A stretch of DNA of 64,000 nt from Cyprinodon diabolis (lineage: Eukaryota > Chordata > Actinopteri > Cyprinodontiformes > Cyprinodontidae). The stretch lies in NCBI GenBank assembly GCA_030533445.1, contig CM060080.1:25750762-25814761 (forward strand), given 5' to 3'. The stretch's first letter is position 1; every line of letters begins with the position of its first letter. This document shows positions 47,749 through 59,385 of this stretch, piece by piece. The notes below the pieces were generated by a model. It was not told the DNA's origin, did not search any database, and was given only the letters and a program-made list of their open reading frames with translations. The position numbers and the translations under genes are program-made.

Positions 47749-48709
47749 TATATATATATACATATATATATATGTAATCCTAACCCTAAAAAATATTATT
47801 AAACCTTTTAGTAAAGTAAAATCTTAAAAGATAGTGTAATAAAGGTTATGTAATAAAGACCTCTGGAAATCAATGTTAAGCCTAACCAAACAGTGAGCCA
47901 TACATCGTAAAGCTAGAATGAATAAAGTGGTCCCACACACAGCCATGCTTTGATTTACAATTTCAGCACCATACTTTATTCTAGCAGATGATTTTGATAA
48001 ATGTCATATCCATCTGTCTCAGTACTGAAACTGTTGTGCATTCCGGAATAGCTAGCCTTCCTTGTATAAGCATTGTGCAGTATTTTGGTTACCCAACAGC
48101 TGCAGAATCCTGGACGATGAGAAGGATTTGGCTTTAGATTCAGACTTAGCTGGAGCTTTAAGAAAGTTTCAACCGAGAGACAGACAGACATATAAGTCCA
48201 GTGCTTTGCCAAGAGATGTCTGTGCTCCTTTGTTTCGACTGGCCTTGCAGGAAGCCAATCCCTCATGGGACTCATTCAGCTCCATCTAGTTAGGAAGATA
48301 CTTACCAGCTCCTTCTGGCCCTGCTCATTTAGAATTAAAGATTTTGATATCCAAAATTCTACAGTAAATCTAGTCTCACAGTAAAAAACAAGGAGTTCAA
48401 CAGTCTTGGCTGGCTGTTTCTGTGATATGTGATACACTTAAGCCCAACATTTCCTTTTCTTGTCCGACATATTGAAGGATCACTCGAGGACAAAGCTGTC
48501 TTTGTAAAGCCTCAGCAAGCTGTTTGACAGTAAGTCTAAAGTAAATAAGGTGTGGCTTAGACCCCTTAAATATAAGATGCTAAAATTTCAAAATCTTTTT
48601 TACATCACAAGAAAAGATATTTGGTAAAAAAAAAAGCACCAGCTTGTATTGAATATATAAAAACTATAAACCATTTAGCCTACCGATGCAGTGATACCTC
48701 TCATAACAT
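47749..48709. other. Intron sequence with TA microsatellite
   Basis: A TA run follows the Tc1 element (47749-47774). The rest is unrecognised non-coding DNA. Confidence 0.5.
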
Positions 48710-49238
48710 CAGGCTCACACTGAAATCGGTGTGGTTGTGGTGCAGCAGTGGTGCGGGTGGCATAAGAAACTAATATCATTCAAACCATGTGCACTCGCAT
48801 TAGCTACAGTGCAGTTGTGATGCAGTTAAACGCCCTGCAAATCAACACATTGATTCTGCAAGAAGGATGGCCAAAAGATGAAGCGGTCTCCACATCAAGC
48901 CCCTGAATTTCCGAAGGAAAACAGGAGAAGTCAGGCACCAGGCAGAAAAAAAGTCCTGGTGATTTTCAGAATAAAATCAACCCATGCAACCTATGCAAAC
49001 TTAACTAGTGACACTAGAAAATAAGCTATCTGAGGTGCAAGAGGGATATTTATGCGCACAGATTACGAGTTTTGCCTGACAGCTCCTGGAAAGAGTGTGA
49101 ACCCGGGAAAACTTCTTTTTGTCAAAGTCAGAGCTGCAGTTGGACCACTTAGGTGGCAGCATTCACTGTGAGTGACTTTTTGTAGCACACTTGCACAGTG
49201 CCTGCATTGCAGCCACACCGTATTTAGTGTGAACCAGG
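48710..49238. mobile_element. Probable MITE, about 530 bp
   Basis: The ends are imperfect inverted copies: left CAGGCTCACACTGAAATCGG then TGTGG.TG..GTGCAG, right (complement) CCTGGTTCACACTAAATACG then GTGTGGCTGCAATGCAGGCA. Flanks CATAACAT / CATAACTG suggest a decayed eight-base duplication. Non-coding. Confidence 0.55.
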
Positions 49239-50280
49239 CATAACTGTTTAAAAGAGGCAAAGAGTCTTATTCTGAGAAGAGCATACAGCCCTTTACGACC
49301 TGTGGGAATTGCCATACCTCTGTTTAAGCAGCAGCCAAAAAGCAAATCAAGGGGGAAATGCCTGATATCCTTGAGGACAAAACCATACAGCAGGTTGGTA
49401 CAGTAAGGATACTTTTCCAAGCTCCGTGTTTTAATTTTAGACAGTACAAGGTGTATATTCCATCTCAATCATAGGGATCAGAGTGATATCGTCACTTCTT
49501 CAAATAACCTAAAATTTTATCTGCAGGCGAAGGTTTTGACAGCAGCTCTGGACAGATGGTGGTGTGGTTTGTCTGAAGTGGCAGTGAAAGTGACTAGTGA
49601 TCCATGATAAACATGAAGAACTCCCACCGTGACCACAGTTTCCTCTAAAAAGCAGCTGGGTGGGTATGTGCAAAGCCTTGAGTCAACAAGCCACAGGACC
49701 ACCAGCCGCATTAGTCACCAGTAAAACGGCAGGGCTGACATAGGCATAGCAGATGATGCAGGGAAAACTACATACATTGTTGTTTTTTCTAACTGGGTGT
49801 TTTGTTCTTGTTTTTTCATTTCATGCAACAAGATTCAAACAATTTTTATACTAATTTTTCATCCTACTTTCATTACTCTGGATGTCATTTTAGCCAGAGC
49901 TATGTGACAAATTTAGGACAAAGTTTTTTCAAGTCTGAGAAAAGTTACCAAATAGGAGAAATGATAATGTGTTGATGCTGTAATATTAACTGTATGGTGA
50001 TGGACCAAGAAACTAGCATGATTGTCCCTGACCAATGATCAACTGGTTGCAAAATCAAAAGCCTAATCTTTCTCCTGGATAATGCCCCATTCAAAATTCA
50101 AGATGGAAAGAGAATATTTTTATGACAGTTTTATAGGTTTACTTCATTCAGGCTTAAGAACAGCAAAAAAGAGCCTTTCAAGCAGATAGCAGGAAGGCTG
50201 AACAAAGTGCAGTCAAGTAACTCATATTTCTTTTGTTTTATAACACAAAATCAATATTCTGCTGCTTATCTATCAGAGTC
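49239..50280. other. Intron sequence, nothing recognised
   Basis: Non-coding; no repeat family recognised. Confidence 0.5.
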
Positions 50281-50476
50281 AGCTGGTACCTATCTCCAGT
50301 AGTCTATGGGCAAAAGGCATGGCACACCCTATACAGACAGGCTTCATTGCAGGGAAACATAGCAGCATATAACCATGCATACAGACACTCACACCAAAGA
50401 GCAATTGAGATCAAACCCATGAACCTTCTTGCTGCGAGGCAACAGTGCTAAAAAATGTCCCGCTGTGCAGCCCTGC
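50281..50476 (-). repeat. Dispersed teleost repeat, minus-strand copy
   Basis: Its complement reads GGCTGCACAGCGGGACA...AGCACTGTTGCCTCGCAGCA, then AGAAGGTTCATGGGTTTG and, at the other end, CCCATAGACTACTGGAGATA. This is the same family as 61465-61803, with internal deletions. Confidence 0.7.
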
Positions 50477-51249
50477 TAAGCCAATCTCTGGTTTAAGCAA
50501 ATGCATATTGAGGTCTTTGCTTAGAATGCATGAATATAACTAATTGCAAGATAAGGTGCTAAACATGTTTTAAATGTCAGTTATATCATAACTTGCAGCA
50601 CAATACCTTCTCTGTTACTTTAAGCTTCCAAATGATCCTTATCAGTTGGTCTCCATGACATATTGTATATATTTGCTGCTTTTCATCTTAGATTTTAGCT
50701 ATCAGTAGGTTTGACAGGTTGTCATTATTCAATAATGTAACAAATTACCAACAAGCAAAATCTCTGATAGTATTTATTATATTTAAAACTCCATGAAGAA
50801 ACAATGTATGGTGATTTAAACCAAAACTAAAAATGAACAGTTACAAACTCTTTAGAAATATGCAGTCTCAATGCCTGATCCAAAGTGCAAAGTGAAGTCA
50901 AGCTGGATCTATGAAGTGATGCACACAGCAGTGTTTACATCCCTCCAGCACAATAGCAGCAGGCCTGCTTCAGTCTGATGTGTCAGTACACAGCTTGAAA
51001 GGAAAGTATTATAAAGAGTCACTTCAGCAGGAGATAGAGAAACTTTGGTTATAATGCCTAGATGGAAGCTGGTTGATTAATGTTCACAGAAAACCCCAAA
51101 CTAAGTTTAAATAAATAAGAAGCCTGTTTAATTACTGTGGTAAATTGGATGTGTTCTCAGTGTGTTTTTTGTCATTTCCATGATCTAAACTGGAATGTCA
51201 GCAGAAATAACAGGTTGCTTCTCTTGGAAAAGTTAAAAATAGGTCAATA

Positions 51250-51420
51250 AATATTTTTTTTTATGAGTTTTTACGGCACTCGTGGCTTGTTTTCTGGACA
51301 GTAGGGTGACAGGAAAGGGGATATGAGAGAGGGGGAGAGACTTGCAAGTTGGCCACCTCGAGGAGTAAGGCCTCTGTACATGGGTCGTGTGTGTTAACCA
51401 CTGTGCCACCGAAGCACGCC
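51250..51420. repeat. Dispersed fish repeat (CTGTACATGGG..AACCACTGTGCCACC type)
   Basis: GGACAGTAGGGTGACAGGAA, GCCTCTGTACATGGGTCG and TTAACCACTGTGCCACCGAA form a common short fish repeat whose end resembles a tRNA-derived head in complement. I did not confirm a tRNA fold or polymerase III boxes. Confidence 0.55.
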
Positions 51421-54400
51421 CTCAATGTCAAATTTCAAGAAAAACATGTTTCTACAATATATTCCATGTAAATATCTTTTTTTCTTATAAATTCAGAGTT
51501 TTACTTGAACTAATCTAATATTGTTCTTTGGGGAAAAATATATCTACCTTGAGCTTATACATTTTTGCCATAGTTCAGCCAATAACTAAACAGCTCACCG
51601 TAAATGCTCTATACATCATTATAGAGTCGCTTTTCCACAGCTGCAGCAGGGAAGCAGTTCAGAATTTATTGGACAATAGATGCTGCTAGTTACAGGGAAA
51701 ACAAGGAAGAAAACATGTCAAAGGCTTTATGTTACCTGAAACTGCAAATAGATTCTACAACAATGAACCTACAAGATGGTTTAGATAAAATAAGCATAAA
51801 TTAGAAAGGCCTATTCAAAGCCCAGATATAAATCAATTCCATAATGAGAGTAATGTCTGTTGTTGCACTGTCTCAATTTGGCCTTGCAGGTGCTATTAAA
51901 AATTTGAGTTTTAGAACTTGCAGCTCTAACTCCAGTGAATCCGGGTGAATTGATGCAAAATCACACCATCCTTCTCTGGTGCAACAGCTCTGCTAGCCAG
52001 GTACCTGCTGGCAGCTGTCCTGAGTATGATTATGTAAGCAAGACCACAGAGATGACCTTAGCAGGCACATCCTGTTCTGCCCTTTTCTGTTTCCTGCAGA
52101 GCGCTAATGTCAAAGAACAGTGGGGTGGACATGACATGGAGGGCTCAGGTGGTGAATACATCCTGTGTGAATTATCACAGTTTTAGCTGAACAAGGAGTA
52201 TCCACCGCTAACCCTGACCTTCAGACTGGATTGCACAGGATCTGGAGCACACAGGGTTCCAACACCTTTTACTGCTAACCTTAGGAATCACAAGATGTGT
52301 TTAAGTCAGAGGAGAAGAATGCTATTTGTCGGCCAGATGTAAAGATGATTGTTATACTTCATTTAAGATTTCAAATCCCATCAGAGAAGAAATGTGGGAC
52401 ACTGGGATTAGTGTTTAAGTTCATAACTCAGAATCTCATAGGACTTGTACATATAAGTAATACCTCATATGTTGTATTTGCATGTATTAACTCCCTTCCG
52501 GACCTGTGTTGTAATTCACTCCATGATTCCTGACTGATGGAATATTTATGTTTGGACTAAGGATGGGAATCTTCAACAGGTCAGGGCAGAAACTGATTTG
52601 GAAGTTCTTAGATAATAAAAGAGAATTGTAATATTTTTATGCTGAGGTTTTTTTGTTACATTCTGTGAACCCTGTTTTGGATGTGTGTCTGTGTGTTAGG
52701 AAAGAGTTCGATTCATTCCTAAACTTTTCTTTAGTTGCCTGTAGCTTCTAGGACTTGGAGATAAATCAAAAGCACCAATCAGTCAAGCAGTATTTGCAGC
52801 CAACCACAGAGAAAACCGTATCTTAAATTATGCTCCATTCTTTAGAAAAAGTACTCCGTGCATAACAGTAAACTTTTACTTTTTGTATCACACTGAGTAA
52901 AACATTGTTGAAATGTTCTACAAAAAAAGGAGTCATTCCCAAGAAAATAATTCCTTCAAATCTTGATTAAAACTCCTATTTACAGTAATTGTAAATGGGA
53001 TCAGCAGCAAATATTAAAACATCTAGCTTATTTTCTCAAAATGTCTCTTCCTGAGTGACATCCTTCTACTCTCTCTCCGCTTGTTTGTTTTTCTCTTTTC
53101 CATTTATTGTGAATGACCTAATACCATTTATCAAGCAGAGCACGTCATAAGGTACTGCTGTCATTATGGGCCAATTTTTCTGGCATGCATGCCTCTTACT
53201 TTTTCCAGGACTGAATAAAAACGATATCTGAATATATGGGACAACATCTGCCCCTTAAAAAAGTTGGGAGATGGACTCTCTTCTCTGTCTCCTTTATTAG
53301 ATCCTGGCACTTATTTTGCCTTCTGGTTATTGGTCTCTGCGTCCTCACATCGCTCATGCTTTCCAGGCTTTTGCAAAGACGGATCTTCAACTTGATATCT
53401 GAAACCAAGAGTTGTATCCTCTCTGTACCTCAAGGGAGCATGGTTTCCCCCCCGGAAGATCGTGCTAAACCGAGGGAATGTCAAAAGAAAAGAAATTGCA
53501 GCAGTTCACCATGGCTCCAATAACTTACTGGAAAGAGCAAGGCAAGTATTCCAATAAAATACAGATTAATGTTGCAGTGAAGGCAATTTAAGCGGGAGTT
53601 TTTATTCAGACCTGAAAATGATTAAGTACACTGATTACTGGAGTCTATCTTGAGTTAGTTAGACAGACTGAACCGGACGGTCAATGGGATTAGTCAGCTT
53701 CAGGAAAAACATGACAACTAACACAGTCATTGTGGTGGTATTTGTGATTCAGGAACACTGTCTGCTCCTTGCAGCATTGAGCCTGCAGTCCGGTCTTCTT
53801 GTATTTACCCAAGACCCATGACTCAGTACACAAATATGTCCTGTGAGTCAAGAACAAAGAAAACATATGCATAGCAACTGTGCACTCTCCAGAGATCTTG
53901 TATTGATTAGAAGATTTACTATGACTTGGGGATAATTGTTTTGGGAAGGAGGATGTAGAAAATGAGTTTTTGTGAAGTGGGTGCCAAAATATTCAGCTGA
54001 GTTTCACTGAGCTACCACAAACACGTGGGTGCTTTGCCATCATCATTCCACAACACCAGCAAGGGCTCATGACATAAGAACTTTGCTAATTAGCCAGAGA
54101 ATCATCGTAAATGTCAGATATGATTGAAAATTAGTAAATTATGATCTCACTACACAAATACATTTTGGCATTTAAACAACTGGAAAAGCAATAGGCCTAG
54201 TTCCAAAACAGAGTCAAAATTGACAAGATAAGTCCAGACTTGCAAGCAATATGAATCCATCAAAATACCCCCGGAATCAATTACCTTGATCGGAAATACA
54301 GCTCTGAACGTGGAAAAGTCATTAATCAAACTATACCTTTAACAGTCAGACATGAAGGCCAAGGAGCTATTAAGCTTGTCTGGTCAGCAGCCTATGGAGA

Positions 54401-55087
54401 ATATGCTGACCACGCTGAAAGAGACCTTTGTCTGGACAATTATTAGTTAAAAAATAAATACAAAAATCTGAAGCAGTTAAAAACTCAAACATTATGAGAT
54501 AATAAGTCTGTCTGGAAAGGCATTAAAGTTTCCTAAATTTCATAGATTAAAGCTAAGAAAAATTCACAAATTGTTTTGTTTTTAAGCAGCTAAGGATTGC
54601 TTGCTTTATATAGTTTCTTAATTTCATTTAAAGTGTAAGATGGCAAGATGAAAATGGCATTTCTTAACATTTTCTTTCAACAATTACTTTTTTTTCCTGC
54701 CATTCTTCTAAAAGGTTGGCTCCACCTTGAGCGCTCTAAGACCAGTCAGCAACCCAATACTTTAACTCAATGAAGAATGAAAGTTTGCTAATTACATTCT
54801 CAGCAGGGTGTAAGAAATGAAGTAATATATATCATATATAAGAAGCAGTATGAAAAGGTTACTGAACCTTAAACAACTTCACTAGAAATAAATTATCTCA
54901 TGATAGGTAAGGATGAATCAAACAATTCAGGCAGCTGACTCTGCACTTATAGGTGGTATGAGATAGAGGAACAGTAAGAAAAAAAACAATTTCATATCAC
55001 TTTTTGAAAATGTCTCCCACCCAATGCTGTTTGAAGGTCCTGTAAAACCTGCAGGCTCCTTCACTAAAACACAGATGCACACTAGAT
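51421..55087. other. Intron sequence, nothing recognised
   Basis: AT-rich ltbp2 intron, with no exon or transposon supported by motif. Confidence 0.5.
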
Positions 55088-56733
55088 TAGGGTGACCAGA
55101 CGTCCCCGATTTCCGGGGACTGTCCCCGTTTTGGACCACCTGTCCCCGGCTAAAGCTGTCCCCGGAAATGTCCCCGATTTTACCGAGGCGAAAAATGTTG
55201 CGTGTAGACTGTTATTACGGTAGAGCTGTTGCGCGCAAAAATAGGTATTACGGTAGCTGGTTGCGCTGCTGATAACATAAAGATAAGGAACAGAGCACAC
55301 CACTAGGAGGGCGGTAATGATCCTTTTGGATGTCAGCTGCCAATAAAACACAAAGAAGAAGAAGAGCGCATCACTTTTAAAACAGAAGAAGAAGAAGAAA
55401 TGGAAGTTCGTTTTTTACAACCTGTGGCAACTGATGGGGAGCTACGCTGAGTGATGGTAAGTGTGTAAATCAATTAATTTTATTCTGATCCGACTGATCT
55501 TGTGATGAATGTTTGGTTTGTTTCCAGGTTAAAACAATAATAAAAAGTAAGATAAGACCACGAGTTGAGCATGAGTAAAAGACGCTGGGTTAAAATGTAG
55601 CAAAATGAACTCCTTGTAAAAACTCCTTGTAAGGCGCTAATCTGGTACGCTGGTTCTCCAGGGATCAACAAGGGTTTGTATAAAGATGTTTTAGAATGGA
55701 TAGGTGACCTTTAGTTTATATTTCAGATAGTTATTATAAGTAGAGTTATTTCAATTTGTTTTGATGATTTATGGTTGTGATTTATGAGCATAGACTTCCA
55801 GTTTTTGGTGTGTTTTTTTACTGCTCAGTTTGGATATATATGAAAGTTCCTTGTGAAAAAATAGGAGTCAGTAACAGGAGAACTGAATAAGACAAGATCT
55901 ACATGATCTGAGAATGATGGAGGAAGAGATAACCACCTGTTTAATGTTCATTTATTATGTGGTTTTTGCTTGTAGCTCCTAATATTGTGGTAATTAGCAT
56001 TTTTAGTATTTAGATGAGATATTAATAATAATAGGTTTTCATGTTGCACATCCTAATTTTTTTGGAGGTGATTTTGATTATATAATGTCTCTGTTTTAGA
56101 ATAATGTAAGATTGATGCTGGAGGAGTGAGGAAGAAGATAGAAAGACAGAACGGAGATTGAATGAGAGAGGAGGAAACTAGGAACTCTGATAGAAAAAAC
56201 GGTTGACAAGAAGGGAGAAAAATTTACTTTGAGGAGTAAAGCAAAGAGCAGGCAGAAGTCAGAAGAGTATTTGTTGCACTTTTTTGAAGAGGTGGGGGAA
56301 CTCTGTCTCAACAGACAGCCACAGGCATAGAATAAATGTTTGTATTTACTTTTCTAAATTTCTTTTCCTCATGTCACTCTCCCCTTAGGAGGCGGCAGAG
56401 CTCTTTGGGCCCGACAAAATTGGAAAGCCCTGCTAATGACCCTTGACCCCTCCGCTCCCACCCCCACCACTTTGCCCCAACCCAGAGACACAGTTCTAGT
56501 TTTCTACTAATAACACTATTCATGTTATTAATCTTAGGATATACTAAACGTTTGGAAAGGCACATTCCTGGCTTTTACACTTGATTTTTGTTGTTTAAAT
56601 ATTAATAAATATGTAAAAATATATGAAACCATTACTGTCCCCGTTTCCTAATTTCATCTCGATAAGATGTATTGATTTTTATCCACGAGCAAGAAATGTC
56701 CCCAGATTTGATTTCAGAAATCTGGTCACCTTA
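55088..56733. mobile_element. Non-autonomous hAT-type element, 1646 bp
   Basis: The ends are TAGGGTGACCAGA and the complement of TAAGGTGACCAGA, in inverted orientation. They are flanked by CACTAGAT (55080-55087) and CGCTAGAT (56734-56741), an eight-base duplication with one mismatch. The left end carries a cluster of GTCCCCG words within about 90 bp and the right end has GTCCCCG/GTCCCCA copies, probably transposase-binding repeats. A GAAGAAGAAGAAG run is at about 55356-55402. No transposase motif could be read. Confidence 0.75.
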
Positions 56734-56741
56734 CGCTAGAT

Positions 56742-57653
56742 GCACAAAAAAGTACTTCTGCAGATCCTTCCTCATTGCTGCTGTTAGACATTATAACCTT
56801 CCCTGCTAACTACAAGTCTAATACGTGTTTACAGCCATGGTATATTTGCACAGTTTCTTATCTGCTCAATATATGTTCTGTTCTGCACAGATGTTAATGA
56901 CTGTTTGCAACAGCTTTTTTTTTTTTTTTTTTACCTACTCTGGAAGTGTTTTCAACAACTATGTTTATCTGTGCAGCTTCTCTATCTCTCAGTAAACTGG
57001 CTCTTGTTTTTTCCTTTGTTATTTGAGTGTGCCCTTTTATAAATAGTGTTTTTCTTTTTTTTTCCTTCTGGGATATGTTTTTGTCTTCTGCGGTAGAATT
57101 TAATTCTAAAATCTTTTCAAACTTGTCTTGTTTGTACCTGTAAGCTTCATTTTTCCAATGCTAGAAATCTTAAAGGCTTATCTGTAATTTGTAAAAATCA
57201 ACACAAGCAGATCATGTCTGCAAGCGTCCTTTAGTACTAGTAGATCAAAAATCTCTCCTTTCATAGGGTATATGTTGTTTTTTAGCATGCCTTGTATAAA
57301 ACGTTATTGTAGCAAGAAAAATAAACATATTTTCCAAAATAAGAAGAAATTTCATGTTGAAACATATTGTTCATTGTTTTTTGTGTGATCAAAAGGAATG
57401 CATACCGTTTAAGAGCAAATGAAAATACAAATGTTCAGCCAATTTCAGCAATAAAAAAAATGTCGATTTTAGTAGAATGGCTCCTATATGTAGAGTTTCT
57501 TGCATTGAAGAAACACAGTTTGTTTAGGAAGCAAATTTAACCAGTTTATCAAAAGCAAACTTTACAGATTTTGGAAAGGCACTTCATCTAATATATATAA
57601 TATGAAAGTAAACCCTTCTGGGTATAACAGGAAACAGCTGAGGAGCTACTTAC
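56742..57653. other. Intron sequence with T-run
   Basis: Non-coding; a T-run of about 20 is at 56915-56933. It ends at the donor of the 57654-57915 exon. Confidence 0.55.
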
Positions 57654-57915
57654 GCAGGCTGCTTGGTGGTCACTGGTCGCGGGGTCTGTACCTTGATTGT
57701 GTCAGCAACCTGCCTCTCTGAGGGCCTTTTCTGCGGTAGGTCTCTCTGGAAAGGTTTGGTGCCAGGCTGAATACGCCTCAAAGCGCCTCGCTCACGAATG
57801 TACACCTGCTCAGGGGCCACCTCCTCACAGCGGGGCCCCTGGAAGCCTGAGCGGCACACACAGGTATGCGGTCGGCTGCAGGAGCCGCGGTTCTGACAGG
57901 GGGGCTGGCAGTCGG
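57654..57915 (-). CDS. ltbp2: ltbp2 exon: first EGF-like domain and basic linker
   Basis: This 262-nt internal exon starts after a pyrimidine tract and AG (intron side just above 57915) and ends at a strong GTAAGT donor (57653-57648). The first two bases complete a codon begun in an exon outside the window. It encodes one six-Cys EGF-like domain without a calcium-binding consensus ([12 protein letters not shown], then [17 protein letters not shown]), followed by EEVAPEQVY and a linker rich in Arg, Gln, Pro and Lys ending TTKQPA. The EGF and its CRSGF.G.RCEEV tail fit the N-terminal EGF of LTBP2. The linker is of the kind that tethers LTBPs to matrix through heparin-like and fibronectin contacts; that role is inferred from the family. 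No upstream exon was found between here and 64000. Confidence 0.88.
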
Positions 57916-58542
57916 CTGGGGAGAAAGAGCAGAGAGGGGGATCAGGTTCTCAGCAACATACACTGTAACATATGGTCCCTTTGTATGAGGGAGCAGGAGA
58001 AATGACTTTTCCTGATCATAGCACAGCGGTTCATATTGAATTGATTCAATAAAAAGCCCTCTTGTTTAATGCTTTCCATTTTGTAGGGAGCATGCTGAGG
58101 TTGTCTCCTTCAATCACTGCTGAGATTTTAACCAGCCTTGTTTAGTCTAAATGTATATGAGCACTTAGATTAATTCTCCAGGAGGTAAAACAGTAAAACA
58201 AGCTCGTGGATTACTTTAGTGCTGCTGGCATTTTCACTCTGTCAGTTGTTGTTTTTTTCTGATCAAGAATTAAGCCCGTTCTTTCACTATAACGAGTGAC
58301 AGCCTAAAAACAGGCCATAAAAACACAGATCATAAAATGGCACAAAAATTTATATCTGTTTGCTTAAGGCTGACTGAGAAAAGCCAACATGGCGCGGAGA
58401 GCTGTCTGTGCTTCATGAGGATCAGATACCTTCAGTTGGAAGGACATTAACTTATACGCTAATTTACTTTAACCTTGAGGCAGGTGTGGGGTTTTTTTGG
58501 GATAAAACTGTGCATTCATCAACTACATTAATATGCATTTGC
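57916..58542. other. Intron sequence upstream of first EGF exon
   Basis: Non-coding. The expected preceding exon (encoding a CGG.CCPGW-type segment) was not found here or anywhere up to 64000. Confidence 0.55.
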
Positions 58543-59385
58543 ACAGTGGCCTGCAGAAAAAAAAACAACAGCTTGAACTTTTTCTTATGTAAAAATTATA
58601 TACAAAAACAAAGATGCATGTGCATTAATCCACCTTGAATTAATATTCTATAGGACCACCTTTGGCTGCAATTATTGTCCAATTACTGCTGCAAGTCTTT
58701 TGTCATTTCAATAATTTTTGCATATCTAAACTAAAATGTTGGAAAATTTTAGGTTTTTTGTTTTGTTTTTAAGATTTCTTCTTTTTTATTTTCAAACAGA
58801 GTAGCACTGAGAAAAGTCTTACTGGTGCCAAAAAGAAGACTTACAGATTTACTTTAACAGGAGGAGTATTATGGCTTTCTCTTATAATGCTCCACTTGAT
58901 ATACATGTGTATGTAAAGACTTTTATTAGACATTATTTAAGGTCCAACGCCATAGAGATAAAAAAAAAAAAAAAGTAAAAGAGAAAAAAGAAAGGGAGAG
59001 GAGAGAGTTGCAAAAAAAAGATTAGCTAAGTAGCTGTTGCTTAATCAGACTGGATTGGGAACATCTCCAACTAGTAATTTTCAATTCTTACTAAATATTT
59101 TTGAGTGGATTTTAGGGTTGTGCGTTTGACTGAACCTTTCAAACACAGTAATAAGCCTTTTGTATTTCTAGCTTAAACAGTATTTTTTGGGTAGTTATTA
59201 GGCTAGAGGACGGCTGCCCCGTCTACTTGGGATCTGAAGAATGTTTCCTTCAAACATTTCCCTTTATAAATTCCATTAATTGTTCTCAACTCTTAGCAAC
59301 ATCTCTGTGCCTGGAGAAGCAAAGAATTCCCACAGCATGTTGCTGCCACTACCATGTTTCACAGTAGGGGTGCTCATACAGCAAA
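58543..59385 (-). mobile_element. Degenerate Tc1 element, inverted
   Basis: A minus-strand Tc1 fossil of the old family. The inverted-repeat end CAGTGGCCTGCAGAAAA starts near 58543; then ACCACCTTTGGCTGCAATTA and CTGCAAGTCTTTTGTC (complement of the transposase C-terminus), and at 59325-59360 CCCACAGCATGTTGCTGCCA with CTACCATGTTTCACAGTAG (complement of the KHGGGSIMLWG segment). Other sequence with no Tc1 similarity lies between about 58800 and 59230. No frame survives. Confidence 0.7.

Larger units (their letters stand above)
6429..57915 (-). other. ltbp2: Partial ltbp2-type gene locus (seven internal exons)
   Basis: Latent TGF-beta binding proteins are secreted extracellular-matrix proteins related to fibrillin. 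Family knowledge: LTBP2, unlike LTBP1/3/4, does not bind latent TGF-beta well and works in elastic microfibrils. Seven minus-strand exons with AG acceptors and GT donors join in a single open frame; their phases (2 nt in, 1 nt out overall) match at every junction. LTBP2-like features are the peptides [80 protein letters not shown] and [19 protein letters not shown]. The start of the hybrid domain (GRCFQET, CGKPLPGLTKQDDCC) is closer to LTBP1, so LTBP1 is the main alternative. The gene is incomplete at both ends of the window. Confidence 0.85.

Noticed and set aside
49020..49470. Minus-strand frame of 101 codons with Cys
   Set aside because: It overlaps the inverted-repeat end of the MITE at 48710-49238 and has no domain motif.
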